A stretch of DNA of 43,806 nt from the NCBI RefSeq assembly GCF_024343675.1, contig NZ_RJUD01000100.1:1-43806 (forward strand), written 5' to 3'. Positions 33,651 through 42,475 of the stretch are shown here, piece after piece (positions within the stretch are counted from its first letter, which is position 1; each line of letters opens with the position of its first letter). The notes below the pieces were generated by a model. The model did not search any database and was not told the DNA's origin. It saw nothing but the letters and a program-made list of their open reading frames with translations. This DNA is from Lacihabitans sp. CS3-21 (GTDB lineage Bacteria; Bacteroidota; Bacteroidia; Cytophagales; Spirosomataceae). Both the position numbers and the translations under genes were made by a program.

Positions 33651-34223
33651 TCAAAGTGTCTCGTCTATGGCGGCAGATATTTGGCCAAAGATGTCATCTA
33701 TTTTTCCTATTCCGTTTACTTTCGTTACTTTATCTTGTCCTTGATAATATGGCAATACATGGATTGTTTTGGAGAAATACTCGTCAATTCTCTTAACCAA
33801 TTTGTCTGCATCATCATCGGCTCTTCCACTCACTTTCTGTCTTTCAGCTATTCTTTCTTTTATGACTTCTTGGTTGACATCCAATTGTAGGACTAGATTT
33901 ATTCTTAAGTTTTTGGCTTCTAAGAATTTATCTAGTGCTTCTGCCTGAGGAACAGTTCTTGGAAATCCGTCAAATATAAAACCTTTAACATCTGGTTTGC
34001 TTTTTACCTCCTCTTCCAACATTTCTATGGTGATAGAATCTGGAACTAACATACCATCCGCCAATATTTGCTTTACTTTTTTTCCTAAGTCTGTGTCGTT
34101 AGAGATATGCATTCTGAACATATCGCCAGTGGAGATATGGGCTAAATTATATTTTTCTATTATTTTTTCAGATTGAGTTCCTTTGCCTGCTCCTGGAGGT
34201 CCAAAAATCACCAAATTGTACAT
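33651..34223 (-). CDS. adk: Adenylate kinase
   Basis: A protein of 190 residues. The P-loop GPPGAGKGTQ is at residues 7-16, then STGDMFR, and the AMP-binding FDGFPRT. The LID region is the short form with RQKVSGRADDD and lacks zinc cysteines. It interconverts AMP, ADP and ATP. It has its own promoter and terminator. Confidence 0.97.
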   Translation of the reverse strand: MYNLVIFGPPGAGKGTQSEKIIEKYNLAHISTGDMFRMHISNDTDLGKKVKQILADGMLVPDSITIEMLEEEVKSKPDVKGFIFDGFPRTVPQAEALDKFLEAKNLRINLVLQLDVNQEVIKERIAERQKVSGRADDDADKLVKRIDEYFSKTIHVLPYYQGQDKVTKVNGIGKIDDIFGQISAAIDETL

Positions 34224-34261
34224 ATATGTCCTTGTATTTGTAGGTTATTTTAAATTAGGCA

Positions 34262-34292
34262 TAAATGTAATTATACTTATATTTAAAATAAA
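34262..34292 (-). promoter_or_regulatory. Candidate promoter of adk
   Basis: On the minus strand TTTA (34289-34292), 19 bases, TACATTTA (34262-34269). Each element differs from the consensus only in the last base. The adk start is 38 bases away. Confidence 0.4.
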
Positions 34293-34341
34293 ATTTATTT
34301 TGGAATATTGTATTATTTCCATGTTGAAAAAAGTGAAGTGC

Positions 34342-34368
34342 AAAAAAAAGCCTAATTTCTTAGGCTTT
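34342..34368 (-). terminator. Intrinsic terminator of the TPR gene
   Basis: The stem AAAGCCTAA / TTAGGCTTT has a 4-base loop and is followed on the minus strand by a T run, directly after the stop of the TPR gene. Confidence 0.88.
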
Positions 34369-34374
34369 TCTTGG

Positions 34375-36099
34375 TTAGTCTTTTTTCGGATCGTTCTTTA
34401 CCGGAGTAAGAGATGGAGGAGGTGAAGTAGTTGTACCGTTCATTCCTTTCATCGCCTCTAACATTTTTTTAGCATCTTCGTTTTCAGGATCATATTTTAG
34501 CAATTCTTCAATATTGGCAATTCCCTTTACAAGGTTTTTGTTAACTTGAAGTTCCCATCCCGCCAAATATCTTAATCCATCCACTACATTTCTTTTGTTT
34601 GCAGGTACTGCTTTACCTGCATCGCCTAACAATGCAAAGTATTTTTCCCAAGTTGGAGCTGCACCAAAGTTTGCTGTAAAGGTAGAATCGGTAGCATTTT
34701 TTGCCATTTTGTTTCTAGCACTTAAGGCATAACCTGTTGGCCAAGCATCTTTGTATAATTCTAAAGCTTTTTCTAAATAAGTATCAGCTTTATCGTACAT
34801 TTTCGCGGCATTATAATAGATACCAGCTGGTGCAAAATCCGCTGCATTTGGGCTTTTCTTTGCAAGAGCTGCTTTCTCAGCAAATAACGCAGCTTTTGCC
34901 CAGTTTTTATTTTTGATAAAATTTGAACTTAAGTCTTGATAATAATTGAAAGTGGTATCACCTAATTGGATAGCTTTTTCAATATTCACAATACCCAATG
35001 AATCATTTTTGATTTTTTCATTACCTTCTCCTGGCAAAATCAAGTATGATCTACCTATGTAACCATAATCTATAGCAGGGCTCTCATCAGCAGGTGCCAC
35101 TTTGATAAATTTAGTTAAATTCTCGATTGCACTCGCTGGTTTTTTCTCTTCAAAATCTATGATACCAGACATTCTGAACAGATATGGGTCAGGATTATTT
35201 CCTTTTATTTCTTCTATTACTTTTTTAACGTTTTCGTAATCTTTGGCTACGAAAGCCAATTTAGCATAACGTAATTTCGCTTTATTGTCTCCATCAGAGT
35301 TTTTAAGATAGTTGCCTGCAGACTCAGCTGATTCTTTATATTTACCCATAGTTTGTAAATACGAACTATGGTATTTGTGAATAGGAGCGTGAGTCGGGTC
35401 CGCAGACAAGCCTTTGTTCAGTGCATCGTTGGCTTCACGGTAATTTCTACCTTGCAACCACACTCTCGACATTCTTTCATAAGTCTTACCTGGTTTTTTA
35501 CCAACTCTCTCTGCATTTGTTAGGGCATTCATGGCTTCGCCGCCTTCATTTTTTAACATGTAAGCATCTGCCTTTACAATATAATACTCAGGATTATCCT
35601 TAGTTTTAGATTTCTCTAGAGCTAAGTTGATGTTGATAATCGCTTCTGCAGCATCCGTTGCTCCTGGAAATAAAGTATAAGCTTCTGCTATTCTGTAGAG
35701 AACATCTGCATTTTTTAATTTCGTTTCCTTCTTTACTTCCTCAAAAATAACTTTTGCTCCAGCTAGGTCTTTTGAAGCAAGTTTTACCATTCCTAAACCT
35801 ATTTGATTGAAAGGGTCACCTTTTTTATCCAAAGCATTTCCAGCTTCAAATGCACTTTGAGCAGTTTTAATACTTTCTGGGGTTAATCCTTCTGGGCTTC
35901 TCAAAATAGCGTAACCTTTATAGAATAATGTCTGCGGGCTTGGACTAGTTTCAGCAAGCTGATTGAAAGCCTTACTTGCAGCGGTAAATCTCTCGGCGTC
36001 CAAATGTTTGATGGCTTCATCAAGTGTCTGCGATTTAGTTATGAACGGTACCAAAAGCAATGAAGCCAAGGCGTAAATTTTAACAATTTTCTTCATCAT
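34375..36099 (-). CDS. Exported TPR-repeat protein of the TonB cluster
   Basis: A protein of about 574 residues. I start at the double ATG at 36099/36096, which leads into a signal peptide (KKIVKIYALASLLLVPFITKSQ); an in-frame start at 36207 would place 36 extra residues before it. The mature part is a series of TPR-like helix pairs (for example FYKGYAILRSPEG, YRIAEAYTLFPGATDAAEAI, SSYLQTMGKYKESAESAG, KMYDKADTYLEKALELY). A Pro-rich tail ends the protein. It is the last gene of the TonB cluster; TPR proteins of this kind often accompany ExbBD/TonB in Bacteroidota. A 216-base gap before it suggests its own promoter. Confidence 0.88.
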   Translation of the reverse strand: MMKKIVKIYALASLLLVPFITKSQTLDEAIKHLDAERFTAASKAFNQLAETSPSPQTLFYKGYAILRSPEGLTPESIKTAQSAFEAGNALDKKGDPFNQIGLGMVKLASKDLAGAKVIFEEVKKETKLKNADVLYRIAEAYTLFPGATDAAEAIININLALEKSKTKDNPEYYIVKADAYMLKNEGGEAMNALTNAERVGKKPGKTYERMSRVWLQGRNYREANDALNKGLSADPTHAPIHKYHSSYLQTMGKYKESAESAGNYLKNSDGDNKAKLRYAKLAFVAKDYENVKKVIEEIKGNNPDPYLFRMSGIIDFEEKKPASAIENLTKFIKVAPADESPAIDYGYIGRSYLILPGEGNEKIKNDSLGIVNIEKAIQLGDTTFNYYQDLSSNFIKNKNWAKAALFAEKAALAKKSPNAADFAPAGIYYNAAKMYDKADTYLEKALELYKDAWPTGYALSARNKMAKNATDSTFTANFGAAPTWEKYFALLGDAGKAVPANKRNVVDGLRYLAGWELQVNKNLVKGIANIEELLKYDPENEDAKKMLEAMKGMNGTTTSPPPSLTPVKNDPKKD

Positions 36100-36315
36100 C
36101 TCGTAAGAAGTAATAAGGTTATTTGTTTGGTTAAAAAACAATTTAAGGTCGCAATTTAATGCTTTTTGTTGGTTTGAAAAAATCATTTCTCCAATAATAT
36201 TTTGCACTTATCCCTTAGATTTAACTCACTGACGAAGGTTTCATAACAAAATGTTAAGTTTTTGTATAAATCTTCAAAAACGAAATTCGTGAATTGCCTT
36301 AATATTTGCTTGAAA

Positions 36316-37212
36316 TTATTTTTTCATGGGTGATGTATTCAATAAAAATTCTTTTGGAATTATGTAGAAAGGTACCAGTCCCATTTTTTCGGTTACCAAT
36401 TGTCCGGTTTTCGAACAGCAAAATCTGATAAAGCCATTCTCCACACCCCATGCTTTGGTGAGTGTATGAAGATAAACGAATCTTTCCAAAGGATACCTTC
36501 TCTGATTTAGATTTTTAAAGTTAATCTTGTAGAAACCCTTTTGTTCGGACTCGCCCACCGCTACTACATTTATTTGATTTAATAAATCTTGTGACTGTTT
36601 ATCGTCAGTGTCGCTGATCCAATTAAATCCTATAAAACCGATTGCATTTGGCGATTTTTTTACGTAATCTATCACTTCTAAATTGCCATCTGCCGAGAAA
36701 ACATTTTCTGTATTTATGGATTTTAGTTTTAGCTTTTCCATAATTACATTTAAGTTGCTGGAATTACTTCTGTCAAAGACCAGCTTGATTTTTGATTCTT
36801 TGTCAGTAAATAACCTCCTGAGTTCTTCTAACGTAATAGTGGTGTCTTTATTGGCTTTGCTTTGAACCAGGGCCACAGCATCTAATGCCATCCTTGCTGG
36901 TAGATATTTAATACCTCTTCTTTTTAATTCAGCAAGTTCGTTTTCATTAAATTCTCTGGTTGTGCACGCCATAGTCAGTGAGTCATTCAAAAGCATATTT
37001 ATCCCTTTGGTTTCTGGAATGTACTTTGTGATAATTTTTGTCCCAGGGTAATGGATATGATGAGCATTTATTTGGGCTTCCATAATCGGTTTAATGGATT
37101 CATCTATAGCAATGGTGATAACGCCTTTATTGATATTGGGTTCTTCTTTTTTGGTTGTATTGCAGGCTATCACACCAAACATTAGAAAAAGGAGCAAATA
37201 TTTTATTTTCAT
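36316..37212 (-). CDS. PstS-like substrate-binding lipoprotein
   Basis: A protein of 298 residues. The signal ends in GVIAC with C17, so it is a lipoprotein. The mature part looks like a periplasmic binding protein of the PstS type II fold: GVITIAIDESIKPIMEAQI, later ALDAVALVQ, LRRLFTDKESKIKLVFDRSN (shortened), NAIGFIGFNWISD and a C-terminal region around RRYPLERFVYLHT. No pst permease genes are adjacent. The position between tonB and a TPR gene suggests a role with the Ton system rather than phosphate uptake. The ligand is unknown. Confidence 0.85.
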   Translation of the reverse strand: MKIKYLLLFLMFGVIACNTTKKEEPNINKGVITIAIDESIKPIMEAQINAHHIHYPGTKIITKYIPETKGINMLLNDSLTMACTTREFNENELAELKRRGIKYLPARMALDAVALVQSKANKDTTITLEELRRLFTDKESKIKLVFDRSNSSNLNVIMEKLKLKSINTENVFSADGNLEVIDYVKKSPNAIGFIGFNWISDTDDKQSQDLLNQINVVAVGESEQKGFYKINFKNLNQRRYPLERFVYLHTLTKAWGVENGFIRFCCSKTGQLVTEKMGLVPFYIIPKEFLLNTSPMKK

Positions 37213-37305
37213 CAGATTGAGATTGTATTTTATTCTCTTAAAACTATCAGGTTTTTATTTAAGTTCAAACAAACGGGCCATCTTCTGACCCGTTTGTAAT
37301 ATATG

Positions 37306-38118
37306 TTACTCAAGCTGATATACTACGGGCATGTTGTAGTAAACCCTTACGGCTTTACCATTTTGTTTCCCTGGCGACCATTTTGGCATTAACCTTACTA
37401 CTCTTTCTGCCTCTTCATTGCATCCGAATCCAATACCTTTTATGATTTCAACGTTATCAATACTGCCGTCTTTTTCGACCACAAATCTAACATAGACCTT
37501 GCCTGATACATTCGCCCTTACTGCGGTTTCTGGATAATGAATATTCTTAGCTAAGAATTTATAGAGCTCTTTTTCTCCATTAGGGAACTGCGGCTGCTGT
37601 TCAACGGCAACAAATACTTTGCCTTCATCAGGTTCATCTAAATCTATTTTTTTCGTAATTTCTGGCACTACAGCAGGAGGAATCATTAGGTCAGATTCTG
37701 GTCCTTCTGTTGTAACGTTTGAAATAGTTTTACCTTCCATATCTTCTGGCTTTGGAGGTGGAGTTTCAATAATTGGACTGTCATCATCCACCACTTTAGG
37801 TGGTAAATAAGTTATTGTTGCTGGTGGCTCAACTTCTTGTTTGGGTGGTGGAGGGGTTATTTCAATAGTTTCAATGGGTGGTTCTACGGGTGGAGGAGTG
37901 AATTGAATGGTTACTTCGGTTGTCGGAGTGATTGGACCAAGATTTAAGATATATTTGTTGTAAGTAAAAGCACCTCCAAATAATAGAATGAAACAACTGC
38001 TACCCATAATCATCGCTCTTGTAAGATAATTACTATAGTTTTTTCTTAGAAAGTAGGCACCGTATTCTTTGTTACGGTTTTCAAAAATGATGTCATCAAA
38101 ATTCTCTGTGTTTTTCAT
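37306..38118 (-). CDS. tonB: TonB energy transducer, second copy
   Basis: A protein of 270 residues. The N-terminal block FENRNKEYGAYFLRKNY leads into one membrane helix (about 35-52). A proline-rich linker (about 75-135) follows. The C-terminal TonB domain has VYVRFVVEKDGSIDNVEIIKG and ends PVVYQLE. It parallels the TonB at 39269-40099 in the same N- and C-terminal segments but has a different linker. It follows its own exbD by 12 bases, forming a duplicated module. Confidence 0.93.
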   Translation of the reverse strand: MKNTENFDDIIFENRNKEYGAYFLRKNYSNYLTRAMIMGSSCFILLFGGAFTYNKYILNLGPITPTTEVTIQFTPPPVEPPIETIEITPPPPKQEVEPPATITYLPPKVVDDDSPIIETPPPKPEDMEGKTISNVTTEGPESDLMIPPAVVPEITKKIDLDEPDEGKVFVAVEQQPQFPNGEKELYKFLAKNIHYPETAVRANVSGKVYVRFVVEKDGSIDNVEIIKGIGFGCNEEAERVVRLMPKWSPGKQNGKAVRVYYNMPVVYQLE

Positions 38119-38130
38119 AATTGTAATTGT

Positions 38131-38664
38131 TTATTTGTTTTTCATAATCTGTGCCTCATCTATATTGCGATATGCCAAAACTTCTTTTGGGAAAAGATCA
38201 ACCAATGCATATCGCCGCATGTTGGTTATTTCCATTTCATCTAATATATCTACGGTGTTTTTAAAGTTTGCCTCATTGCTGGGTTTTATGATCACTGTAA
38301 AGTTCTCTGGTTTTTTTGATTGACTGTATTTCTCTAAAATCAGTTTTCGGATACCATTTGCTGTGAAATTTGACTCTATCAAATCCATCGCTGTAAGTTC
38401 TATAAGGTCCTTTTGATGCCAATAGATTTTATCGTTTTTGCCTAAAATAATTGTTATTGAGTTTTCTGTGCTTATTTCTGAATTTCCCTTCCCTTTTTCA
38501 GGCATGGTCAATTTCATTATATTGGGATTGCTGAATGTAGTAGTAAACATAAAGAATGTGATCAGCAAGAACCCCAGATCAACCATGGGCGTCATATCTG
38601 GTTTTGTAGAACTTCTTTTTAATTGGCGTTTGCCTTTCGCTAGGTTTTCTTCAATTTCAGCCAT
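38131..38664 (-). CDS. exbD: ExbD/TolR biopolymer transport protein, third copy
   Basis: A protein of 177 residues with one N-terminal membrane helix. KPDMTPMVDLGFLLITFFMF includes the proton-path aspartate D29. It is closely similar to the ExbD at 40126-40680 through the membrane helix and in the C-terminal FKNTVDILDEMEIT segment. With the adjacent tonB copy it forms the second module. Confidence 0.93.
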   Translation of the reverse strand: MAEIEENLAKGKRQLKRSSTKPDMTPMVDLGFLLITFFMFTTTFSNPNIMKLTMPEKGKGNSEISTENSITIILGKNDKIYWHQKDLIELTAMDLIESNFTANGIRKLILEKYSQSKKPENFTVIIKPSNEANFKNTVDILDEMEITNMRRYALVDLFPKEVLAYRNIDEAQIMKNK

Positions 38665-39053
38665 TTTAGTAATATTTAGGTTTTATATTAATTCTTTAGT
38701 TTACATATCTGAGGCGATTGTTTCATTTATAGTACTAAAGTAATAATAAAAATTTACTATGCAATGAATTTATGATTTATTTAATTAAATATTTAGTTAT
38801 AAAACTTAATATGTAGTTATTTTAGAAGAATTCATTAGGTTTTTAATAGATAAAGATCTGTAAAACAAAGAGTTGGTTGAAATTACTGAGGGAGGTAATT
38901 AATTTTTCATTTTGAAGATACAATGGGAGAGAATATCAAAGTCAAAATAGTATCATTTGTATGGAAGGATTGGAGATATTTTAGCTAATACGGTATATTG
39001 AAAATTAATGATTAAGTGAAGTTTGAAATTTAGCCACAAAAAAAAGAGTCGTT
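38665..39053. other. Non-coding gap between the two TonB modules
   Basis: This gap of about 389 bases starts after the terminator hairpin at 39037-39067 and runs to the exbD start at 38664. It is AT-rich. I find no full-consensus Bacteroidota promoter on the minus strand, although the second module needs one after the terminator. I see no remnant of a gene. Confidence 0.5.
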
Positions 39054-39067
39054 TTAAAACGACTCTT
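39037..39067 (-). terminator. Terminator overlapping the end of the small membrane protein gene
   Basis: A perfect palindrome with arms AAGAGTCGTTTT and AAAACGACTCTT (39044-39067) is followed on the minus strand by a T run. The stop codon TAA of the preceding gene is at the loop. The last codons (Glu-Glu-Ser-Phe) form one arm of the stem. Confidence 0.9.
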
Positions 39068-39263
39068 CTTTTGATATTTGAAATGCTCGGTAGACTCTGT
39101 AAATTCCGTAGAGAATTAGTACAACTCCTAATATCCAAGCAATTTTTTCATCCAATGAAGTCAAAAACCATTTTTCCTTGATTACATAGCCACCCAATAA
39201 CGTGTATCCGATACCTATAATAACCTGAAGCCAGATTTTTGCTTTTCCGAATAAATTCTCCAT
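39054..39263 (-). CDS. Small two-helix membrane protein of the TonB cluster
   Basis: A protein of 69 residues with two hydrophobic segments (about 9-28 and 41-56). The sequence ILGVVLILYGIYRVYRAF near the C-terminus is typical of small inner-membrane proteins of unknown function. It starts 5 bases after the first TonB gene and is closed by the terminator that its own stop codon overlaps. The family is unknown to me; the context suggests a Ton-complex accessory. Confidence 0.75.
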   Translation of the reverse strand: MENLFGKAKIWLQVIIGIGYTLLGGYVIKEKWFLTSLDEKIAWILGVVLILYGIYRVYRAFQISKEESF

Positions 39264-39268
39264 TCGTA

Positions 39269-40099
39269 TTAGTCTAATTTGTACACTACTGGCATGTTGT
39301 AGAATACCCTAACGTTTTTACCGTTTTGGCGACCTGGATTCCATTTCGGCATAGACTTGATCACTCTAATAGCTTCTTCGTCACAACCAAAACCAATTCC
39401 TTTCATTACTTCAACATTTCCAATAGAACCATCTTTTTCAACAACGAACTTAACGAATACTCTACCTGCTACGTTTGCTCTTTGAGCAGCTGCTGGGTAT
39501 TTGATGTTTTCGCCAAGGAATTTATACATGGCACTTTGTCCACCTGGGAATTCTGGATTTTGCTCAACCGCAGTAAAGATTTCCTCTTCCTTTGGTTTTT
39601 CAATGGCTACTATCTTTACTTCTTCTGGAGGTGGAGGTGGAATAAACGCATCTACTGCATCCACACCTTCAACAGTTTTGTTTGAGATAACGGCCTTTTC
39701 CACTTCTTCTGCCGGTGGTGGTGGTTCTTCTACCAAAACCTCTTCATCTTTCTTAGGCTCTGGAGGTAAGAACTTAATTTGTGCTACTTCTGGTGGTGGT
39801 TCCACTGGAGGTGGCGGCGGCGGCGGAGGTATGTCTAGCTTTTCCTCCGGTAACTCCTCTTTCAATTTGGACAAGTCTATTTCTACTTCTTGATCCTTGG
39901 CGGCTTCAAGCCTAGGAAGGATATAGTTGTTATAAGTGTAAGCACCTCCAAACAACAATACAAATATACTGGTTCCGTATATCAAAGCACGAGTCAAATA
40001 GCCTTTATAATTTTTCCTTAGATAGTATGCACCGTATTCTTTGTTACGGTTTTCGAATACCATGTCATCTAAGGTTACATTTTCTGCTTTACTGCTCAT
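39269..40099 (-). CDS. tonB: TonB energy transducer, first copy
   Basis: A protein of 276 residues. FENRNKEYGAYYLRKNYKGY precedes one membrane helix (about 34-52). A long proline-rich linker contains a run of eight prolines (about residue 93). The C-terminal TonB domain has VFVKFVVEKDGSIGNVEVM and ends PVVYKLD. It transfers energy from ExbB/ExbD to outer-membrane receptors. The downstream small membrane gene follows by 5 bases. Confidence 0.95.
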   Translation of the reverse strand: MSSKAENVTLDDMVFENRNKEYGAYYLRKNYKGYLTRALIYGTSIFVLLFGGAYTYNNYILPRLEAAKDQEVEIDLSKLKEELPEEKLDIPPPPPPPPVEPPPEVAQIKFLPPEPKKDEEVLVEEPPPPAEEVEKAVISNKTVEGVDAVDAFIPPPPPEEVKIVAIEKPKEEEIFTAVEQNPEFPGGQSAMYKFLGENIKYPAAAQRANVAGRVFVKFVVEKDGSIGNVEVMKGIGFGCDEEAIRVIKSMPKWNPGRQNGKNVRVFYNMPVVYKLD

Positions 40100-40125
40100 A
40101 TTTTTTTGAGATTAAAACCTTAGTG

Positions 40126-40680
40126 TTAATTACCTCCTTTCGGAGTTTTCATTTTCTCTGTGTATGCGTCTACTTCTTGTTTTTGAAGGTCTACAATCGC
40201 ATACAACTTGTTGCCTGTAATTTCCATCTCATCCAATATATCTACTGTATTTTTGAAAGTAGCTTCATCGGTTGGTTTTAGAATTATAGTAAACTTAGAG
40301 CTGTCTATAGCTGACATTTTTTTCTTCATTATATCCGCTCTAATTCCAGTAGCAGAATAATCTGTTTCGATTAAATCTGCTGCTGTTACATCTGCAACAG
40401 CCTGTTGGTACCAGAAAATTCTATCGTCTTTACCCATAACGATTGATATGGTATTAGACAACTTGATTTCGCTGGTTTCTTGATCCTCAGGCTCTTCATC
40501 GTTTTTCTCAGGCATGTTTAGCTTCATCATATTTGGTTTGCTAAACGTGGTGGTAAACATAAAAAAGGTTATAAGTAGAAAACCTAAATCCACCATTGGT
40601 GTCATATCTGGTTTTCCAGAATTCTTTTTCGATCTTACTTTCCCGCCTTTCCCGGAGTCTTTTTCTTGTATTTCAGCCAT
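40126..40680 (-). CDS. exbD: ExbD/TolR biopolymer transport protein, second copy
   Basis: A protein of 184 residues. KPDMTPMVDLGFLLITFFMF carries D31, the proton-path aspartate. The periplasmic part ends with a segment FKNTVDILDEMEIT and KLYAIVDLQKQEVDAY. It is 22 bases from the first exbD and 26 bases from tonB. Confidence 0.95.
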   Translation of the reverse strand: MAEIQEKDSGKGGKVRSKKNSGKPDMTPMVDLGFLLITFFMFTTTFSKPNMMKLNMPEKNDEEPEDQETSEIKLSNTISIVMGKDDRIFWYQQAVADVTAADLIETDYSATGIRADIMKKKMSAIDSSKFTIILKPTDEATFKNTVDILDEMEITGNKLYAIVDLQKQEVDAYTEKMKTPKGGN

Positions 40681-40702
40681 TTCTTAAATTAAGGTTATGG
40701 TA

Positions 40703-41290
40703 TTATTCTCCTTTGGTTACTAATCTAAACTTGTAAATTTTGGCTTTGCCCAACTCGTCAAATAGAACTTTAACTGCTGGATATTGCGTTTTTACATCTC
40801 CTCTAATTGCAAGATTACCTGCTGGATTAGATTCTGCATAGGCTTTCACCCAATCAACGAGTTCAGTATTAACAGAGTCACAGGCTATTCCTGGTACTTT
40901 TACTTTTTCTCTATCTGAAGCATTTAGGTTTAGATAAGACTTAAGTCCTTCTTTTCCTACACCTACTTCAGCTATTTTAGTAAATGTATTTTGTTCATCT
41001 GCTGTTAATCCAAGGTTCATTTTTGTATTCAATACATTGATAAACGCTCTTCTTTCTACTGGCTCAGTGATACCGAAGTAATATTTACCTTCGTTGGTTA
41101 CTGATATTGTTCCAATGTTTTTTTCTTCAACTATCAAATCAGACACCGAAGAAGGTGTTATAACTTTTACCGTTTCCTGACTTTTAAAGGTCGTGGTCAT
41201 GATAAAGAAAGTTAACAATAAGAACGCTACGTCACACATTGCGGTCATGTCCATAGCCGGTCCGTGTCTTTTTGGTTTTACTTGTGCCAT
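40703..41290 (-). CDS. exbD: ExbD/TolR biopolymer transport protein, first copy
   Basis: A protein of 195 residues. The start is MAQVKPKRHGPAMDMTAMCD, with proton-path aspartate D20, then VAFLLLTFFIMTTTF. The periplasmic part is longer than in the other two ExbD copies, with a region around LNLNASDREKVKVPGIACDS. It is divergent from the other two outside the membrane helix. It is followed by the second exbD 22 bases away. Confidence 0.94.
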   Translation of the reverse strand: MAQVKPKRHGPAMDMTAMCDVAFLLLTFFIMTTTFKSQETVKVITPSSVSDLIVEEKNIGTISVTNEGKYYFGITEPVERRAFINVLNTKMNLGLTADEQNTFTKIAEVGVGKEGLKSYLNLNASDREKVKVPGIACDSVNTELVDWVKAYAESNPAGNLAIRGDVKTQYPAVKVLFDELGKAKIYKFRLVTKGE

Positions 41291-41333
41291 CTATTAAATG
41301 TTTTTAAGTTTTTAACAATAGGTTTCGATAAAA

Positions 41334-42152
41334 TTAGTTATGAGACGAGAAGTTTTGTTGAAGGCTCATACCTATTTCGTCAATCTTATATGTCAAAGTA
41401 TCAATAGAAGAAGTAAAGTAATTGTATACCATGATAGCGATAGCAGATGTACCGATACCAAGACCTGTATTGATTAGGGCTTCTGCGATACCTTTTGCAA
41501 GAGCGGCTGCATCTGGAGAGCCACCACCTGAACCAAGGGCGAAGAATGACTTGATCATACCGATTACCGTTCCTAATAGGGCTACCAATGTAGATACTGA
41601 AGCCAAAGTAGAAAGGATTGTAAGGTTTTTCTCCAACATTGGAAGTTCCAAAGAAGTAGCTTCTTCGATTTCTTTTTGTAGAGCAGCAAGTTTTTGCTCT
41701 TTGTTTAGACCTGAATCTGATTGCAATTGAGCGTATTTCTCAAGAGCAGTTTTAGTAACGTTACCAACAGTTCCTTTTTGTTTTTCACACTCCTTCATAG
41801 CATCAGCAATGTTGTTTTGATCCAACAAAGTTCTTACTTTTCTTACGAAAGCATCTAAGTCACCTGAACCGCCAGCTTTGCCTAAAGTAATGAATCTTTC
41901 GATTGAGAAAACCAATACTGTAAGCATGAATGTAATTAGGAAAGGTACGATGATACCACCAGAATAAATAATACCCAATGCGTTTTTCGGGTTGTGCATT
42001 GTCTCAGGATCCTCAAAGTTTGAAGGTGAACCCAATATTACATAGTAGATAGCAAAAGCTATCGCCATCAAGATTGGGATAACGATAATAGGATTAATAC
42101 CTGAAGATTTTTTGGCTGGCTTTGCAGCTGGAGCTTTAGTCTTTTTTTCCAT
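41334..42152 (-). CDS. exbB: MotA/TolQ/ExbB proton channel family protein
   Basis: A protein of 272 residues. A Lys/Ala-rich N-terminus precedes a first helix (PIIVIPILMAIAFAIYYVIL, near 20-42). The core helices include GIIVPFLITFMLTVLVFSIE and the signature VSTLVALLGTVIGMIKSFFALG near 190-215. The last segment includes GIAEALINTGLGIGTSAIAI. It makes the pentameric proton channel that powers TonB. It is the first gene of the cluster. Confidence 0.95.
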   Translation of the reverse strand: MEKKTKAPAAKPAKKSSGINPIIVIPILMAIAFAIYYVILGSPSNFEDPETMHNPKNALGIIYSGGIIVPFLITFMLTVLVFSIERFITLGKAGGSGDLDAFVRKVRTLLDQNNIADAMKECEKQKGTVGNVTKTALEKYAQLQSDSGLNKEQKLAALQKEIEEATSLELPMLEKNLTILSTLASVSTLVALLGTVIGMIKSFFALGSGGGSPDAAALAKGIAEALINTGLGIGTSAIAIMVYNYFTSSIDTLTYKIDEIGMSLQQNFSSHN

Positions 42153-42475
42153 TTGATTAGAAAATTTTTAGGGTTTTTAAAAAATGATTAAACTTTTGTT
42201 TGTTAATCTTTAGTAATAAATTAAAGATTCAGAACACTTTTCCGCCTTGGAATTATAATTCTTTGGCAATTCTAATTAAAAACTCTTAAACATAAAATTA
42301 TTTTTTGGATTAATTTTCTAAAAACTATAAAATTAGTTATTGAGTTTTTCATTTAATTTCGTCAAATCGACACTTTGGCACTCATTGTTTGCTTATTATT
42401 AAATACTTATATTTATTATACGGTGTTATGTTATTTTTTGAATATTTAATTCTGAAAGTATCACTTCGAGACAAT
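42153..42475. other. Non-coding gap between exbB and the peptidase gene
   Basis: This AT-rich gap of about 323 bases holds the exbB leader. On the minus strand a hairpin pairs AATCTTTA (42205-42212) with TAAAGATT (42222-42229). A 12-base palindrome GAATTATAATTC lies at 42250-42261. I see no perfect TTTG/TAnnTTTG promoter. No gene is present. Confidence 0.5.

Noticed and set aside
36100-36207. Longer N-terminus of the TPR protein
   Set aside because: It would place 36 residues before a clear signal peptide; the double ATG at 36099/36096 is the better start.
39795-39835. GC-rich low-complexity stretch that could be a structured element
   Set aside because: It is explained by the proline and glutamate codons of the TonB linker.
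39326-39893. Ser/Gly-rich reading frames on the plus strand opposite tonB
   Set aside because: They are the reverse complement of the proline-rich linker codons of TonB, which give open frames by composition.
42250-42261. Palindrome GAATTATAATTC upstream of exbB as an operator
   Set aside because: It is AT-rich, short, and has no match to a known regulator or visible promoter; kept only as a note in the gap entry.
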